Assembly: GCF_002127225.1 (NCBI RefSeq) | Contig: NZ_NFUR01000003.1 | Coordinates: 372,001 to 436,000, forward strand | DNA length: 64,000 nt | Source: Sphingomonas sp. IBVSS2 | GTDB lineage: Bacteria; Pseudomonadota; Alphaproteobacteria; Sphingomonadales; Sphingomonadaceae | Direction: 5' to 3' | Part shown: positions 8,805 to 17,690 of the stretch, in pieces | Position numbering within the stretch: the stretch's first letter is position 1 | How the letters are laid out: each line of letters opens with the position of its first letter | Made by a program: the position numbers and the translations under genes | The notes under the pieces: model-generated | What the model was told of the DNA's origin: nothing | Database searches by the model: none | The model's input: the letters and a program-made list of their open reading frames with translations, nothing else

Positions 8805-9731
8805 TTATTCCGCCGGATTCTCCGAGATGTTGAAGGATAGCGCGTAGCGGGTCTTTATGAAATGGAGGAAGCGCCGAAGTGCGGGATTACTATTGTCGTC
8901 GTGCCAGTATCCCGAATATCCGATCAGCATCGGCCCTTGCTCGGCATGAACGGGCCGATAAACCACGTCGGGATAGCGCGCCCCGGTGCTACCTTCGCAG
9001 ACAATGGTGAGGCCAAGTCCATCGCCTAGCAGGTTCAAGATTGTCTCGCGGCTGCATTGGTGCATTCTGACGTTTGCTTGCATTCCTAAGACGGACAAGC
9101 GGCCGAGTAGCATGTGGCGGATTTCCGGGCCGGGGTCCGTTGCGGGGAGAAGAAAACGCTCACCGCGCAGATCGGTCCAATGCACTGTCTCGCGTTCGGC
9201 CAAGGGATGGCTGGCAGGTAATGCGACCAGTACGCGCTCGCTCCAGAACGGCTCACGTCGATAGCCGTCGTGGTCCGCTTCCCCCGCCAGAATGGCGATA
9301 TCTATCTCCCCAATATCAAGGCCAGCAAGCAGGACGGCTCGTTCTGCTTCTACTCCATCCAAGTCGACGTCTGGATGAGCACCGCGCCAGCCAATCACAG
9401 TGGCCCGCAGATTACCGGCCGACAATGAACAATAATGTCCGATCATCAACCCGCCAGCGCGACCCTGACCAGCGGCGCGCGTCACGGCGATCAGTTTATC
9501 TGCACCAGCGACCATCGGCCTGGCGCCCCGAATAAAGTCTTTTCCTGCGATGGTTGCGCTAACTCCCGAGCGAGACCGCTCAAAAATCTGGACTCCGATT
9601 ACTCGCTCTAACCTGGCGACGTTTCGACTCAGCGTGGATTGTTCCACGCCCAATGCCCGCGCTGCTTTGTAGAAGCTACCATGATCGGCGGCGGCGATGG
9701 CATGGCGGAGCAGGCGGATATCGAAGGGCAT
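8805..9731 (-). CDS. LysR-family transcriptional regulator of the conjugative element
   Basis: A 308-residue regulator with an N-terminal winged helix-turn-helix (about residues 1-65; GSFYKAARALGVEQSTLSRN is the recognition region). An effector-binding type 2 periplasmic fold follows (about residues 92-290). LysR genes of this type commonly follow trb operons in alphaproteobacterial elements, so the trb genes or the neighbouring exclusion gene are plausible targets. No palindromic T-N11-A operator was identified with confidence in the 187 bases upstream. Confidence 0.9.
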   Translation of the reverse strand: MPFDIRLLRHAIAAADHGSFYKAARALGVEQSTLSRNVARLERVIGVQIFERSRSGVSATIAGKDFIRGARPMVAGADKLIAVTRAAGQGRAGGLMIGHYCSLSAGNLRATVIGWRGAHPDVDLDGVEAERAVLLAGLDIGEIDIAILAGEADHDGYRREPFWSERVLVALPASHPLAERETVHWTDLRGERFLLPATDPGPEIRHMLLGRLSVLGMQANVRMHQCSRETILNLLGDGLGLTIVCEGSTGARYPDVVYRPVHAEQGPMLIGYSGYWHDDNSNPALRRFLHFIKTRYALSFNISENPAE

Positions 9732-9918
9732 TCATTTGCTGCCAGATTCGATAATATTGGGGCGAGGACATATCTCCAGATATCTCCCCGCCCCGCTCGC
9801 CAGCGGTTTGTTCTTATTGCTAGCGAGCCCTGACCGTCCAGCTTTCCTCTGGGGGCGAGGAGATGGCAATAGGCGGTCGGTCAATGTTTCGATGTGGTTT
9901 AGACGATCAGCGCGCATT

Positions 9919-10887
9919 TCAGTGCTTTCGTAGCTCATCAATGCTTTTATGAGTGTCCGGCGTGGGGGCAGCCATTTTGCGTTTCCCGCGCAGCACATCG
10001 ATTTCATCCTGCCGGCGTCGCAGATAATATTCGCGCGCTGTGACATAGGGTTGTGCCTGTGCTCGTTGCTCGCGAAGATCTGCGTCAAACCGGATGCGCC
10101 GGTCGAGCGCCCGCGGCACACCGGTCCCTGCGCTGTAGGCCAATCGGTTAAACGGAACGCCGATGGCGGTGGGCAGCACCATGCGATCCATCAGGCCGCC
10201 AATCAGGTCCCGGACTGTCGTCGGCCCAACCACTGGCAAAAACAGAAATGCTCCGGGCTTCACGCCATAGAATCCGAAGCTATCGGCGAACCCATTGGGA
10301 CGATGCGGGAGGCGGAACGGTTTTCGCTTGGCAATATCGAATAGGCCCGCCGCGCCAAGCGTCGTGTTGACCGCGAAGCGGCCGACGGTCTCGGCGGCCT
10401 TGCCGACCTTGTGCTGGATCAGGAAATTCAAAAAAACGACAGGTTCGTCGAGATTGGCGAACGCGTTGTGCAGGCCATCACGTATTGGTCCAGGGACGAT
10501 ATGCCGATAGCCCATGGCCACTGGCGCCACCACGGCATGATCGACAGACTGCGTGATTTCAAACGACTTGAGGTTGGCTGGTTCCAGCGGGTCGACGTGG
10601 GCTGAGCGCGACGAGGCTGTGACGACAATTGTGTCTTTTGCGTCCGCTGTACCATTCTGGCTTGATGCGTCCTGGCTTGCTGGGCCTTCTTGCTCAACGG
10701 GAGACTGTGGGGCCGATGGCGCCAGTTCGAACGCCGGTGGCGTGATGGCGGGCCGTGTCGCGTCTGATGCGGGGCGCGCTACGGCCGAATTTGGCTGCGC
10801 CGGCACCGACGCGACTTGATCTGGTCCGAGAAATGGCGGCGGTGAAGAAACTTCGCTCGCGACCGAGGCAAGGAGCAAGCACAGCAT
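9919..10887 (-). CDS. mlaA: MlaA (VacJ)-like lipoprotein with long Pro-rich N-terminal extension
   Basis: MlaA sits in the outer membrane and passes mislocalised phospholipids to the Mla retrograde pathway. The C-terminal two thirds match the family: DPLEPANLKSFEITQSVDHAV, NFLIQHKVGKAAETVGRFAVNTTLG and GVKPGAFLFLPVVGPTTVRD in separate blocks. The N-terminal 90 residues are a Pro/Ala/Ser-rich linker with a TonB-box-like stretch DTIVVTASSR. The lipobox is weak (MLCLLLASVA). The ATG lies one base beyond the stop of the upstream TolC gene, so it is the last gene of the metal-efflux operon, an unusual place for mlaA. No other mla gene is nearby. Confidence 0.82.
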   Translation of the reverse strand: MLCLLLASVASEVSSPPPFLGPDQVASVPAQPNSAVARPASDATRPAITPPAFELAPSAPQSPVEQEGPASQDASSQNGTADAKDTIVVTASSRSAHVDPLEPANLKSFEITQSVDHAVVAPVAMGYRHIVPGPIRDGLHNAFANLDEPVVFLNFLIQHKVGKAAETVGRFAVNTTLGAAGLFDIAKRKPFRLPHRPNGFADSFGFYGVKPGAFLFLPVVGPTTVRDLIGGLMDRMVLPTAIGVPFNRLAYSAGTGVPRALDRRIRFDADLREQRAQAQPYVTAREYYLRRRQDEIDVLRGKRKMAAPTPDTHKSIDELRKH

Positions 10888-10888
10888 C

Positions 10889-12127
10889 TTATCTTTTCTC
10901 CTCGTCCGGCGCCCAGATGCTGTGTGAATCGATCTGAAGCTTCAGGAGCGCCCGGTCGGCTTCCGACCGGGCATCAATTTCCAGGCGGTGCGCCTCCTGC
11001 GCCTGCCGCCGGACATAAAGAAGATCGGTCAGATCGATCTGGCCGAGTTGATATCCTCGCGCCATCTTGGCGGCCGCGTCGGCGGCGCTGTGCATCGATA
11101 GATCGGCGTTGCGCCAGGCATCGTAGCGGGTGCGGGCGTTGGAAAGGTCCGCATTGGCGATGGCCTGGATATTGCGTTGTATCGCCGCCAATTCCATGCG
11201 CGCGGCGTTGGCCTCGGCTGAGGCTTGATCGGCCGCCGCCCGGCGATAGCCACCGCCGAGGGGGATCGAGGCGACGATACCCGCGCCCTTTTCCATTCCG
11301 CCGCGCTCGCTGAACAAACGGACTCCGAACGATGGATCAGCGATACGATCCGCCCGAACCCGCTGAGCCGTGACGCCGAGGCGCTGCGCTTCCTTGTCCG
11401 CTGCACGAATCTCGTGGCTGCGCTCGATCACGAGATCGCGCATCGTCTCCAGCCCCACATCGGGAAGCGTCGGGGACGCAAGTTCCGGGGGCTCGGATGG
11501 CAAGGGAATGTCGGGGAAGGCCGCGGCGAGGGTGACACGCGCCTGCTCGCGGATAGAGAGGGACGATGCCGCCTGTGCGCGGGCCTGAGCGAGCGCTGCT
11601 TGCGCCTGGTCAAGATCGAGCTGGGCGGCGTCACGCAGCGCGACTCGCCGTTTCACCGCCGCGATCGATTCTTCCAGCCCCCTGACCGTGTCCATATCGT
11701 TTCGATAATGAGTCCCGGCAGTCAGCCAGTCGTGCCAGAGGCTCGACAGGATCAGCGCCGTCTGGTGACGGACATTCTCCATCTGGTTCTCGGCCACCTC
11801 GATCCCCAGGGCGCCAGCCTTGCGGTCCAGCGCGGCCTTGCCCGGCAGGCGGAAAGGGCGGCTGATCGTCGTGTCGAACTCGTCGAAACCGCCCTCGCGA
11901 TCCACCGTGCGGCGGATGTAGCTACCGCTCACCGTCACTTCATGCGGGCCTTTGCGAAGCATGTCGCCGCGCGCTCGCGCAGCCTCGATACGGGCAAGCG
12001 CGGCGGCAACGCTGGGATGACTGTCCAGCGCCTCGTTGACCTTCTCTGCCGGCGGCAGGTCGGCGCGCTGGGCGAGCGCAGGCGTTGCGCCAAATGCAAG
12101 GCAACAGGCAAAGGCGACGACCCGCAT
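10889..12127 (-). CDS. TolC-family outer-membrane channel of a heavy-metal RND efflux system (CzcC/CusC-like)
   Basis: A 412-residue outer-membrane efflux protein. A signal peptide (MRVVAFACCLAFGATPALAQ) precedes the repeated long helices of the family. The first repeat begins EKVNEALDSHPSVAAALARIEAARARG (in two halves) and the second contains RRAAADQASAEANAARMELA. The ATG at 12127 overlaps the upstream DUF3240 stop (ATGA) and gives a clean signal peptide; an in-frame start 14 codons upstream is less likely. Together with the adaptor and pump encoded upstream it completes a tripartite exporter across both membranes. Confidence 0.88.
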   Translation of the reverse strand: MRVVAFACCLAFGATPALAQRADLPPAEKVNEALDSHPSVAAALARIEAARARGDMLRKGPHEVTVSGSYIRRTVDREGGFDEFDTTISRPFRLPGKAALDRKAGALGIEVAENQMENVRHQTALILSSLWHDWLTAGTHYRNDMDTVRGLEESIAAVKRRVALRDAAQLDLDQAQAALAQARAQAASSLSIREQARVTLAAAFPDIPLPSEPPELASPTLPDVGLETMRDLVIERSHEIRAADKEAQRLGVTAQRVRADRIADPSFGVRLFSERGGMEKGAGIVASIPLGGGYRRAAADQASAEANAARMELAAIQRNIQAIANADLSNARTRYDAWRNADLSMHSAADAAAKMARGYQLGQIDLTDLLYVRRQAQEAHRLEIDARSEADRALLKLQIDSHSIWAPDEEKR

Positions 12128-12426
12128 CAGGCGATCCTTCCCTGATCGACGAGCGGAACGGTTCGCCAACGCACTGGCAGATCGTGCCGTGCTTCTTTCA
12201 CTGCGCGAAGCAAATCCGGCACCATGTCCTCACCGACGATCAGTTCGATAGTCGTGCGCTTGAGTTCGCCGGAGACCCGCTCTGCTGTCCCGGCATCGTC
12301 GAAGTCACGACCACGCACATTCTCCGCCCGGATATGAATCGGCGCCCGGGAGATCGCGCGGATGGAGTCGATTAGCCCTTCGGCGTCCGGGACAGCGCAA
12401 TGCAGGGTGAACAGGAGATCAGGCAT
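12127..12426 (-). CDS. DUF3240 family protein of a metal-efflux operon
   Basis: A 99-residue soluble protein. It resembles small ferredoxin-like or PII-like proteins (HCAVPDAEGLIDSIRA; RTTIELIVGEDMVPDLLRAV). DUF3240 members often lie between CzcA-type pump genes and the outer-membrane channel gene, as here. A role in metal sensing or pump tuning is suggested by that context only. The start overlaps the pump stop by 8 bases and the stop overlaps the TolC start, so translation is coupled. Confidence 0.75.
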   Translation of the reverse strand: MPDLLFTLHCAVPDAEGLIDSIRAISRAPIHIRAENVRGRDFDDAGTAERVSGELKRTTIELIVGEDMVPDLLRAVKEARHDLPVRWRTVPLVDQGRIA

Positions 12427-15400
12427 TTTCGGGTTCTCCCGCGCTTTCGCCGAAGCGCTCGAACAGGATCGGCAGCAGGATCAGCGTCAGCAGGGTGGAA
12501 GTGATGAGGCCGCCGATGACGACGATGGCGAGCGGACGCTGGATCTCCGATCCAGGCCCGCTGGCGAACAAGAGCGGCACCAGGCCGAAGGCGGTGATGC
12601 TGGCGGTCATCAGCACGGGCCGCAGTCGCCGCTGCGCGCCGAGCCGTACCGCCTCGGCCATGCCTAGCCCTTCCGTGCGGAGCTGCCGGAAATAGGCGAC
12701 GAGCACCAGCCCGTTGAGCACCGCGATGCCGAGTAGGGCGATGAATCCGACCGAAGCAGGCACGGAGAGATATTCGCCCGACACCCAGAGCGAGACCAGA
12801 CCACCGACCATGGCGAAGGGGATATTGGCGAGGATCAGCAGCGACGCGCGGAGCGAGCGCAGTGTCGCCAACAGCACGAGGAAGATCAGTCCCAGCGCGA
12901 TCGGGATCACCGTCATCAGCCGTGCCGAGGCGCGCTGCTGATTTTCGAACTGGCCGCCCCAGACGATGCTGTACCCTGCCGGAAGCCGTACCTTCGTCGC
13001 CACCGCAGCCTTCGCCTCATCGACATAGCCGACCAGATCGCGCCCGGAGACGAATGCCTGCACCAAGGCGAAGCGTGAACCATTCTCATGGTCGAGCTTG
13101 ACCGGCCCCTGCGTGCGCGCGACCCGCGCCATGTCGCTGACGCGCGCGAGCGTGCCATCAGGCGTGCGCAATTGCAGATCGGCGAAGCGCGCGGCGTCTT
13201 TCCGAAGGCTCTCATCGCCTCGGATGACGATCGGCGTCCGCTTCTGCCCTTCCGCCACGACACCCGCGCGCATCCCCTCGACCTGAGCGCGCAAGGCATC
13301 CTGCATTTGGTCGACCGGCATTCCGAACCGCCCGGCCGCTGCGCGGTCGATGTCGAGTTGAAGATAGTCCACGCTGTCGTTGGCGACCGTCAGCACTTCC
13401 GAGGCACCGCGAACGCCCGACAGCGTGTGCTGGATCTGGCCGGCGAGATCGGCAAGCGTATTGAGGTCGGGGCCGAAGATCTTGACCGCGAGATCGCCGC
13501 GCGCACCGGTCAGCATCTCTGAGACGCGCATCTCGATCGGCTGGGTGTAGCTGGGAGTGATGCCGGGAAGCCCCTCCAGCGCCTTGCGGATTTCCTCGAT
13601 CACAAAATCCTTGTTGCCGCGCCATTCGGAGCGTGGCTTCAATCGGACGAAGCTGTCGGTCTCGTTGAGGCCCATCGGATCGAGGCCGATTTCGTCCGAA
13701 CCGACGCGGGCGATCACGTCCTCGACCTCGGGCACGGCCCGGAGCGCGCGTTGCACGGCCAGATCACCGGCAACCGACTGGTCGAGGTTGATCGAAGGCA
13801 GCTTGGTGAGTTGGACGATGACCGAGCCCTCGTCCATCGTCGGCATGAAGGTCTTGCCAACCGCGCCATAGGCTATGCCAGCCAGCACCAGTCCCAGAGC
13901 AGAGAGGCCATAGACCAGCCTTTTGCGCGCGAACGCGCCGTCCAGCAGCACGCGGTAGCGCGGGCCAAGCTGGCGCATGATCCACGGCTCGCCATGGTGG
14001 CCGCTTTTGAGGCCGAAGGAGGACAGTACCGGCACCAGCGTCAGCGCCAGCAGGAGAGAGCCTGCGAGCGCGAAGACGATGGTGAGCGCGACAGGGGCGA
14101 ACAATTTGCCCTCCAACCCTTGCAATGAGAGCAACGGCAGGAACACCAGCGCGATGATGAGGATGCCGGCCGAGACCGGGACGATCACTTCGCTGGTCGC
14201 ACGAAACACATGGTTGAGCCGGGGCGTATCTCCATCGTGATCGCGGCCGAGCCGTTCGACCACATTCTCGACCACCACCACCGCGCCATCGACCAGCATC
14301 CCGATCGCGATCGCAAGCCCGCCAAGGCTCATCAGATTGGCGGAGAGGCCCATGCCGCGCATGAAGAGGAAGGTGATGAGCGCCGCCATCGGCAAGGTCG
14401 CGGCGACGATCGCAGCAGCGCGCCAGTCGCCCAGGAACAGGATCAGCAGCACGACGACGAGGACGGTCGCCTCGATCAGCGCTTCTTCGACCGTGCCCAC
14501 CGCCCGTTCGATCAGGTCGGAGCGATCGTAGAACACATTGATACGCGTGCCAGCGGGCAAGCCGCGCTCGACCTCGGCGAGGCGCGTGCGAACGCCGTCC
14601 ACCACCTGCCGGGCGTCCGCCCCGCGCAGCGCGATCACCAGCCCTTCGACCGCTTCGGCGTTGCCGTTCTTCGTCACCGCGCCATAGCGAGTGAGGCTGC
14701 CGCTGCCGACCGAGGCGACATCGCCCAGCCGTACGATGCGCCCATCACGGCTGGCGATGACGAGCGATTGCAGGTCTTCGGCATTGCGGATCGCGCCAAC
14801 CGCGCGGACGATCAGCGCTTCCTCGCCATTGGCGAGGCGTCCCGCGCCATCGTTGCGATTGCCGCTTTCGATTGCCGCACGCAGATCGGCAATCGAAAGC
14901 TTCGCGGAGGCCAACGCCACCGGATCGGGCCTCACTTCGAAGGTGCGGACATAGCCGCCGAGCGCGTTGACGTCCGCGACGCCGGGCACGGTGCGCAGCG
15001 CCGGGCGGATCGTCCAGTCGAGTAGCTCACGCTTCTGCTGGAGCGATAGCGGCCCTTCGATCGTAAACATGTAAACGTCGGAAAGCGGCGTGGAGATCGG
15101 CGCCAGACCGCCCGTCACCGATGCGGGTAGATCGCCCATTACGCCCGACAACCGCTCGGCGACCTGTTGGCGCGCCCAATAGATGTCGGTGCCATCGGTG
15201 AAATCGATGGTGATGTCGGCGATGGCGTATTTGGCCGCTGAGCGCAGGATCGCCTGATTGGGGATGCCCAGCATCTCCTGTTCGATCGGCGTGATAACGC
15301 GGCTTTCTACCTCCTCCGGCGTCATGCCGGGGGCTTTCAGGATTAGCTTCACCTGTGTCTGGGCGATGTTTGGATAGGCGTCGACCGGCAAGTTGACGAA

Positions 15401-15490
15401 GGCCCATATCCCTAGCCCTGCCGTCACAGCGGCGAGCAGCAGGACGAGCAGGCGATAGGAGAGCGCTGTGGCGACGAGCGAACGCAGCAT
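12419..15490 (-). CDS. Heavy-metal efflux RND pump, CzcA/CusA family
   Basis: A 1023-residue inner-membrane proton/metal antiporter with the usual 12 membrane segments and two large periplasmic loops. The N-terminus (LLAAVTAGLGIWAFVNLPV, DAYPNI) and DPMGLNETDSFVRLKP in the second loop place it in the HME branch. In the proton-relay helix the motif is AIGMLVDGAVVVVEN: D401 and E408 are kept, but the first Asp of the classical CzcA DFG motif is Ala395. This makes it differ from Zn/Co/Cd-type CzcA and resemble other HME classes, so the metal cannot be assigned. It is the second gene of an operon (adaptor, pump, DUF3240, TolC, MlaA). Confidence 0.93.
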   Translation of the reverse strand: MLRSLVATALSYRLLVLLLAAVTAGLGIWAFVNLPVDAYPNIAQTQVKLILKAPGMTPEEVESRVITPIEQEMLGIPNQAILRSAAKYAIADITIDFTDGTDIYWARQQVAERLSGVMGDLPASVTGGLAPISTPLSDVYMFTIEGPLSLQQKRELLDWTIRPALRTVPGVADVNALGGYVRTFEVRPDPVALASAKLSIADLRAAIESGNRNDGAGRLANGEEALIVRAVGAIRNAEDLQSLVIASRDGRIVRLGDVASVGSGSLTRYGAVTKNGNAEAVEGLVIALRGADARQVVDGVRTRLAEVERGLPAGTRINVFYDRSDLIERAVGTVEEALIEATVLVVVLLILFLGDWRAAAIVAATLPMAALITFLFMRGMGLSANLMSLGGLAIAIGMLVDGAVVVVENVVERLGRDHDGDTPRLNHVFRATSEVIVPVSAGILIIALVFLPLLSLQGLEGKLFAPVALTIVFALAGSLLLALTLVPVLSSFGLKSGHHGEPWIMRQLGPRYRVLLDGAFARKRLVYGLSALGLVLAGIAYGAVGKTFMPTMDEGSVIVQLTKLPSINLDQSVAGDLAVQRALRAVPEVEDVIARVGSDEIGLDPMGLNETDSFVRLKPRSEWRGNKDFVIEEIRKALEGLPGITPSYTQPIEMRVSEMLTGARGDLAVKIFGPDLNTLADLAGQIQHTLSGVRGASEVLTVANDSVDYLQLDIDRAAAGRFGMPVDQMQDALRAQVEGMRAGVVAEGQKRTPIVIRGDESLRKDAARFADLQLRTPDGTLARVSDMARVARTQGPVKLDHENGSRFALVQAFVSGRDLVGYVDEAKAAVATKVRLPAGYSIVWGGQFENQQRASARLMTVIPIALGLIFLVLLATLRSLRASLLILANIPFAMVGGLVSLWVSGEYLSVPASVGFIALLGIAVLNGLVLVAYFRQLRTEGLGMAEAVRLGAQRRLRPVLMTASITAFGLVPLLFASGPGSEIQRPLAIVVIGGLITSTLLTLILLPILFERFGESAGEPENA

Positions 15491-15499
15491 CGGCCGGGC

Positions 15500-16609
15500 C
15501 TAGCGCGCCGCGGCGAGCGCCTTGAGCGCGCTCGTGCCGGAGGTCACCACCTGTTCACCGGGCTTTACGCCTGAGAGCAGAACGATCCGGCCGTTGCTGG
15601 CCGTTCCGCTCGTCACGGGGCGAACCGCGTAACCGCCCTGCGCTGCCACGAACACGGCCGACCTGCCGTCGATCATTGTGACGGCGGTCTCCGGCACGCT
15701 GACCGCGCCCGCCGGTGCGGGACCGGAAATCACGATGCTGGTCGCCCGGCCCGCGACGACGCCTGGCCCTGCCGGGATTTCCGCCTTGAGGCTGGCCGAG
15801 CGCGTTGCGGGATCGATCGTCGAACCGACGGCGATAATCCGGCCGGAAATGTCAGGTGGCAGATGCACGGTCATACCAAGCCGCACCTGACCGACCAGCC
15901 GTTCGGGCAGTTGCCCGATGACTTCATAGCGGTTTGCGGCATCGATCACATAAGGCGCGGTGGTGCCGTCGACCGGATTGCCTGTCTGGATGGCCGCGCT
16001 GGTCACGCGGCCCGCGATCGGCGCGGTCAGCGTATAGGAGCCGCTGCCGCCATGGCCGCCCACCATGCGCAGGATACGCGCCTTTTCCGATACGTCCGCA
16101 TTGCTCTCGGCGGCGATGGCGCGCGCCTCGTCCGCGCGGGCTGGAGCGATGATGCCCTCCCGGCTGAGCTGCGACAGGCGCGCCGCATTGGACTGCGCAA
16201 CGCCCGCACGCGCATGGGCGCGGGTGAGGTCCGAGCCGAGCGTCAGCACTTCGCGACTGGCGACGGTTGCAAGCGCCTGTCCCTGCCGCACGCTGTCGCC
16301 TTCCACCACATACGTCCGGGTGACGACACCGGGGAAGGTCGCGGCCACCGCCACGCGGGCGTTGGCTGGAGGCTGGATCACCGCTGGAATAGTGACGAGC
16401 GGGGCTTCCTCGGCAACGGTCGCGGCGGTTAGACGAATGCCCATTTGCGCCGCGCGCTTTGCATCAACGACCAACACCCCCGCGGCAGTCTGCGCTTTAT
16501 CGGCAGGCGCTTTCGCGGCGGTGGGTTCGGAATGCGGCGCAAGCCACCAAAAGGCCGCCAAAGCGAGCGGAACGGCCACGCCTGCAATCGGATAATATCG
16601 TCTGGACAT
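15500..16609 (-). CDS. RND efflux periplasmic adaptor subunit (CzcB/CusB-like)
   Basis: A 369-residue membrane-fusion protein. It has an N-terminal anchor or signal (about residues 6-25), a split biotinyl-lipoyl domain (FPGVVTRTYVVEGDSVRQGQ and LTAPIAGRVTSAAIQTGNPV), a helical hairpin between them and a beta-barrel domain. It bridges the pump and the TolC channel. There is no His-rich metal-binding extension. It is the first gene of the operon: the 64-base gap upstream contains a 17-bp CGTCAG direct-repeat box at 16632-16648, with the response regulator and kinase genes directly behind. Confidence 0.88.
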   Translation of the reverse strand: MSRRYYPIAGVAVPLALAAFWWLAPHSEPTAAKAPADKAQTAAGVLVVDAKRAAQMGIRLTAATVAEEAPLVTIPAVIQPPANARVAVAATFPGVVTRTYVVEGDSVRQGQALATVASREVLTLGSDLTRAHARAGVAQSNAARLSQLSREGIIAPARADEARAIAAESNADVSEKARILRMVGGHGGSGSYTLTAPIAGRVTSAAIQTGNPVDGTTAPYVIDAANRYEVIGQLPERLVGQVRLGMTVHLPPDISGRIIAVGSTIDPATRSASLKAEIPAGPGVVAGRATSIVISGPAPAGAVSVPETAVTMIDGRSAVFVAAQGGYAVRPVTSGTASNGRIVLLSGVKPGEQVVTSGTSALKALAAAR

Positions 16610-16631
16610 GCCATCCGGCTAGGCGGCGAGT

Positions 16632-16648
16632 CTGACGGAACCCTGACG
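16632..16648 (-). promoter_or_regulatory. Direct-repeat box, probable response-regulator site, before the RND operon
   Basis: On the minus strand the site reads CGTCAGGGTTCCGTCAG, two GTCAG half-sites 11 bp apart, the spacing typical of tandem OmpR/PhoB-family operators. It lies 22 bases before the adaptor ATG, in the only gap available for the operon promoter. The same box occurs at 19168, 19936 and 23977. Confidence 0.7.
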
Positions 16649-16673
16649 AGACAGGCGACAGGTCAATCGGCAG

Positions 16674-17690
16674 TCAGGGTTCGGGGAAGCGCAGTATCAA
16701 ATCATGGCGATCGGGATCGGTCTCGAGCGTGCCTTCGTGCGCGGCCATGATCCGCTCGACGATGGCGAGGCCAAGCCCAGCGCCGTCCTTGCTGGCATGA
16801 TCGGCGCGGCGATGGCGTTGCACGAGATTGCGTAGCCGGTCTGGCGGCAGGCCAGGCCCTTCGTCACGCACGCTGATGCTTGCACCCGGACCAACAAGCA
16901 CCTGGATGGCGCCGCCGGCCGGAGTCACCCGCACGGCGTTCTCGATGAGGTTGCGCAGCGCCGCCGAAATCGCCTCGCGCCGACCCCGCGTGACGGGCGC
17001 GTGAATGCCAGTCACGAGTTCAATGGTCTTGCCTCCGGCAATGATGGCCGGCGCGGCCGCCCCGACGACATCGCTTGCCACATCGCTCAGCGATATCTGC
17101 GCCAGCGGGATCTGGGCGACTGCATCGGCATCGATCTGCGCCAGCAGCATGAGCTGATCGATCAGCCGACGCATTGCCGCGACATCCTTTTTGAGCCGCT
17201 CCGCATCGTCATGCTCCAACCGATCGAGTTCGAGGGACAGCAAGGCGAGCGGTGTGCGCAGTTCGTGCGCGACATCGGCGGCGAAGGCTTCCTGGCGCTT
17301 CGCCGCTTCGTCGAGGCGCGCGAGCAGGTCGTTGACGGCGCTAGTGAAAGGCAGCGCTTCGGTAGGCATCTGCGAATTGTCGATACGGAAGCCGCGCTCA
17401 TGGCCTTGCACCGCCTCGATCTCCGCCGCTACCTCTTCGAGCGGTCGGAATGCCTGGCGGATCACGCGAAGCACAAGCACGGTAACGGGGATCATCAGAA
17501 TCGCCACCGGCAGCGCAACATGCTCAAGCATTTCGCGGCTGGCGCGCGCCATCGCCGCTTGCGCATCGAGATGGGCGAAGGTGAAACTGTAGAAGAAGAC
17601 GACAGCAGCCAGCAGCAGGAAGGTGCCGACCAGACCGATCAGGCCCAGGCCGCGTTTGAGGCGTCGCGATACGGATCGGCGATCGGTCAC
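16674..17690 (-). CDS. Two-component sensor histidine kinase
   Basis: A 338-residue membrane kinase partnered with the response regulator it overlaps (GTGA; GTG start at 17690). Two membrane helices (about residues 14-38 and 57-77) enclose a periplasmic loop of only some 20 residues, so it has no room for a folded sensor domain. A HAMP-like linker precedes the dimerisation H-box AHELRTPLALL with His142. The ATPase part carries NLIENAVRVTP, DEGPGLPP and GAGLGLAIV, all intact. Location suggests sensing of metal or envelope stress; the very short loop suggests that sensing occurs in or at the membrane. Confidence 0.92.
   Translation of the reverse strand: MTDRRSVSRRLKRGLGLIGLVGTFLLLAAVVFFYSFTFAHLDAQAAMARASREMLEHVALPVAILMIPVTVLVLRVIRQAFRPLEEVAAEIEAVQGHERGFRIDNSQMPTEALPFTSAVNDLLARLDEAAKRQEAFAADVAHELRTPLALLSLELDRLEHDDAERLKKDVAAMRRLIDQLMLLAQIDADAVAQIPLAQISLSDVASDVVGAAAPAIIAGGKTIELVTGIHAPVTRGRREAISAALRNLIENAVRVTPAGGAIQVLVGPGASISVRDEGPGLPPDRLRNLVQRHRRADHASKDGAGLGLAIVERIMAAHEGTLETDPDRHDLILRFPEP

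Noticed and set aside
16671-16684. A GTCAGGGTTCGG match at the end of the sensor kinase gene as a fifth regulator box
   Set aside because: Only one half-site is present, in the opposite orientation, and the bases encode the kinase C-terminus.
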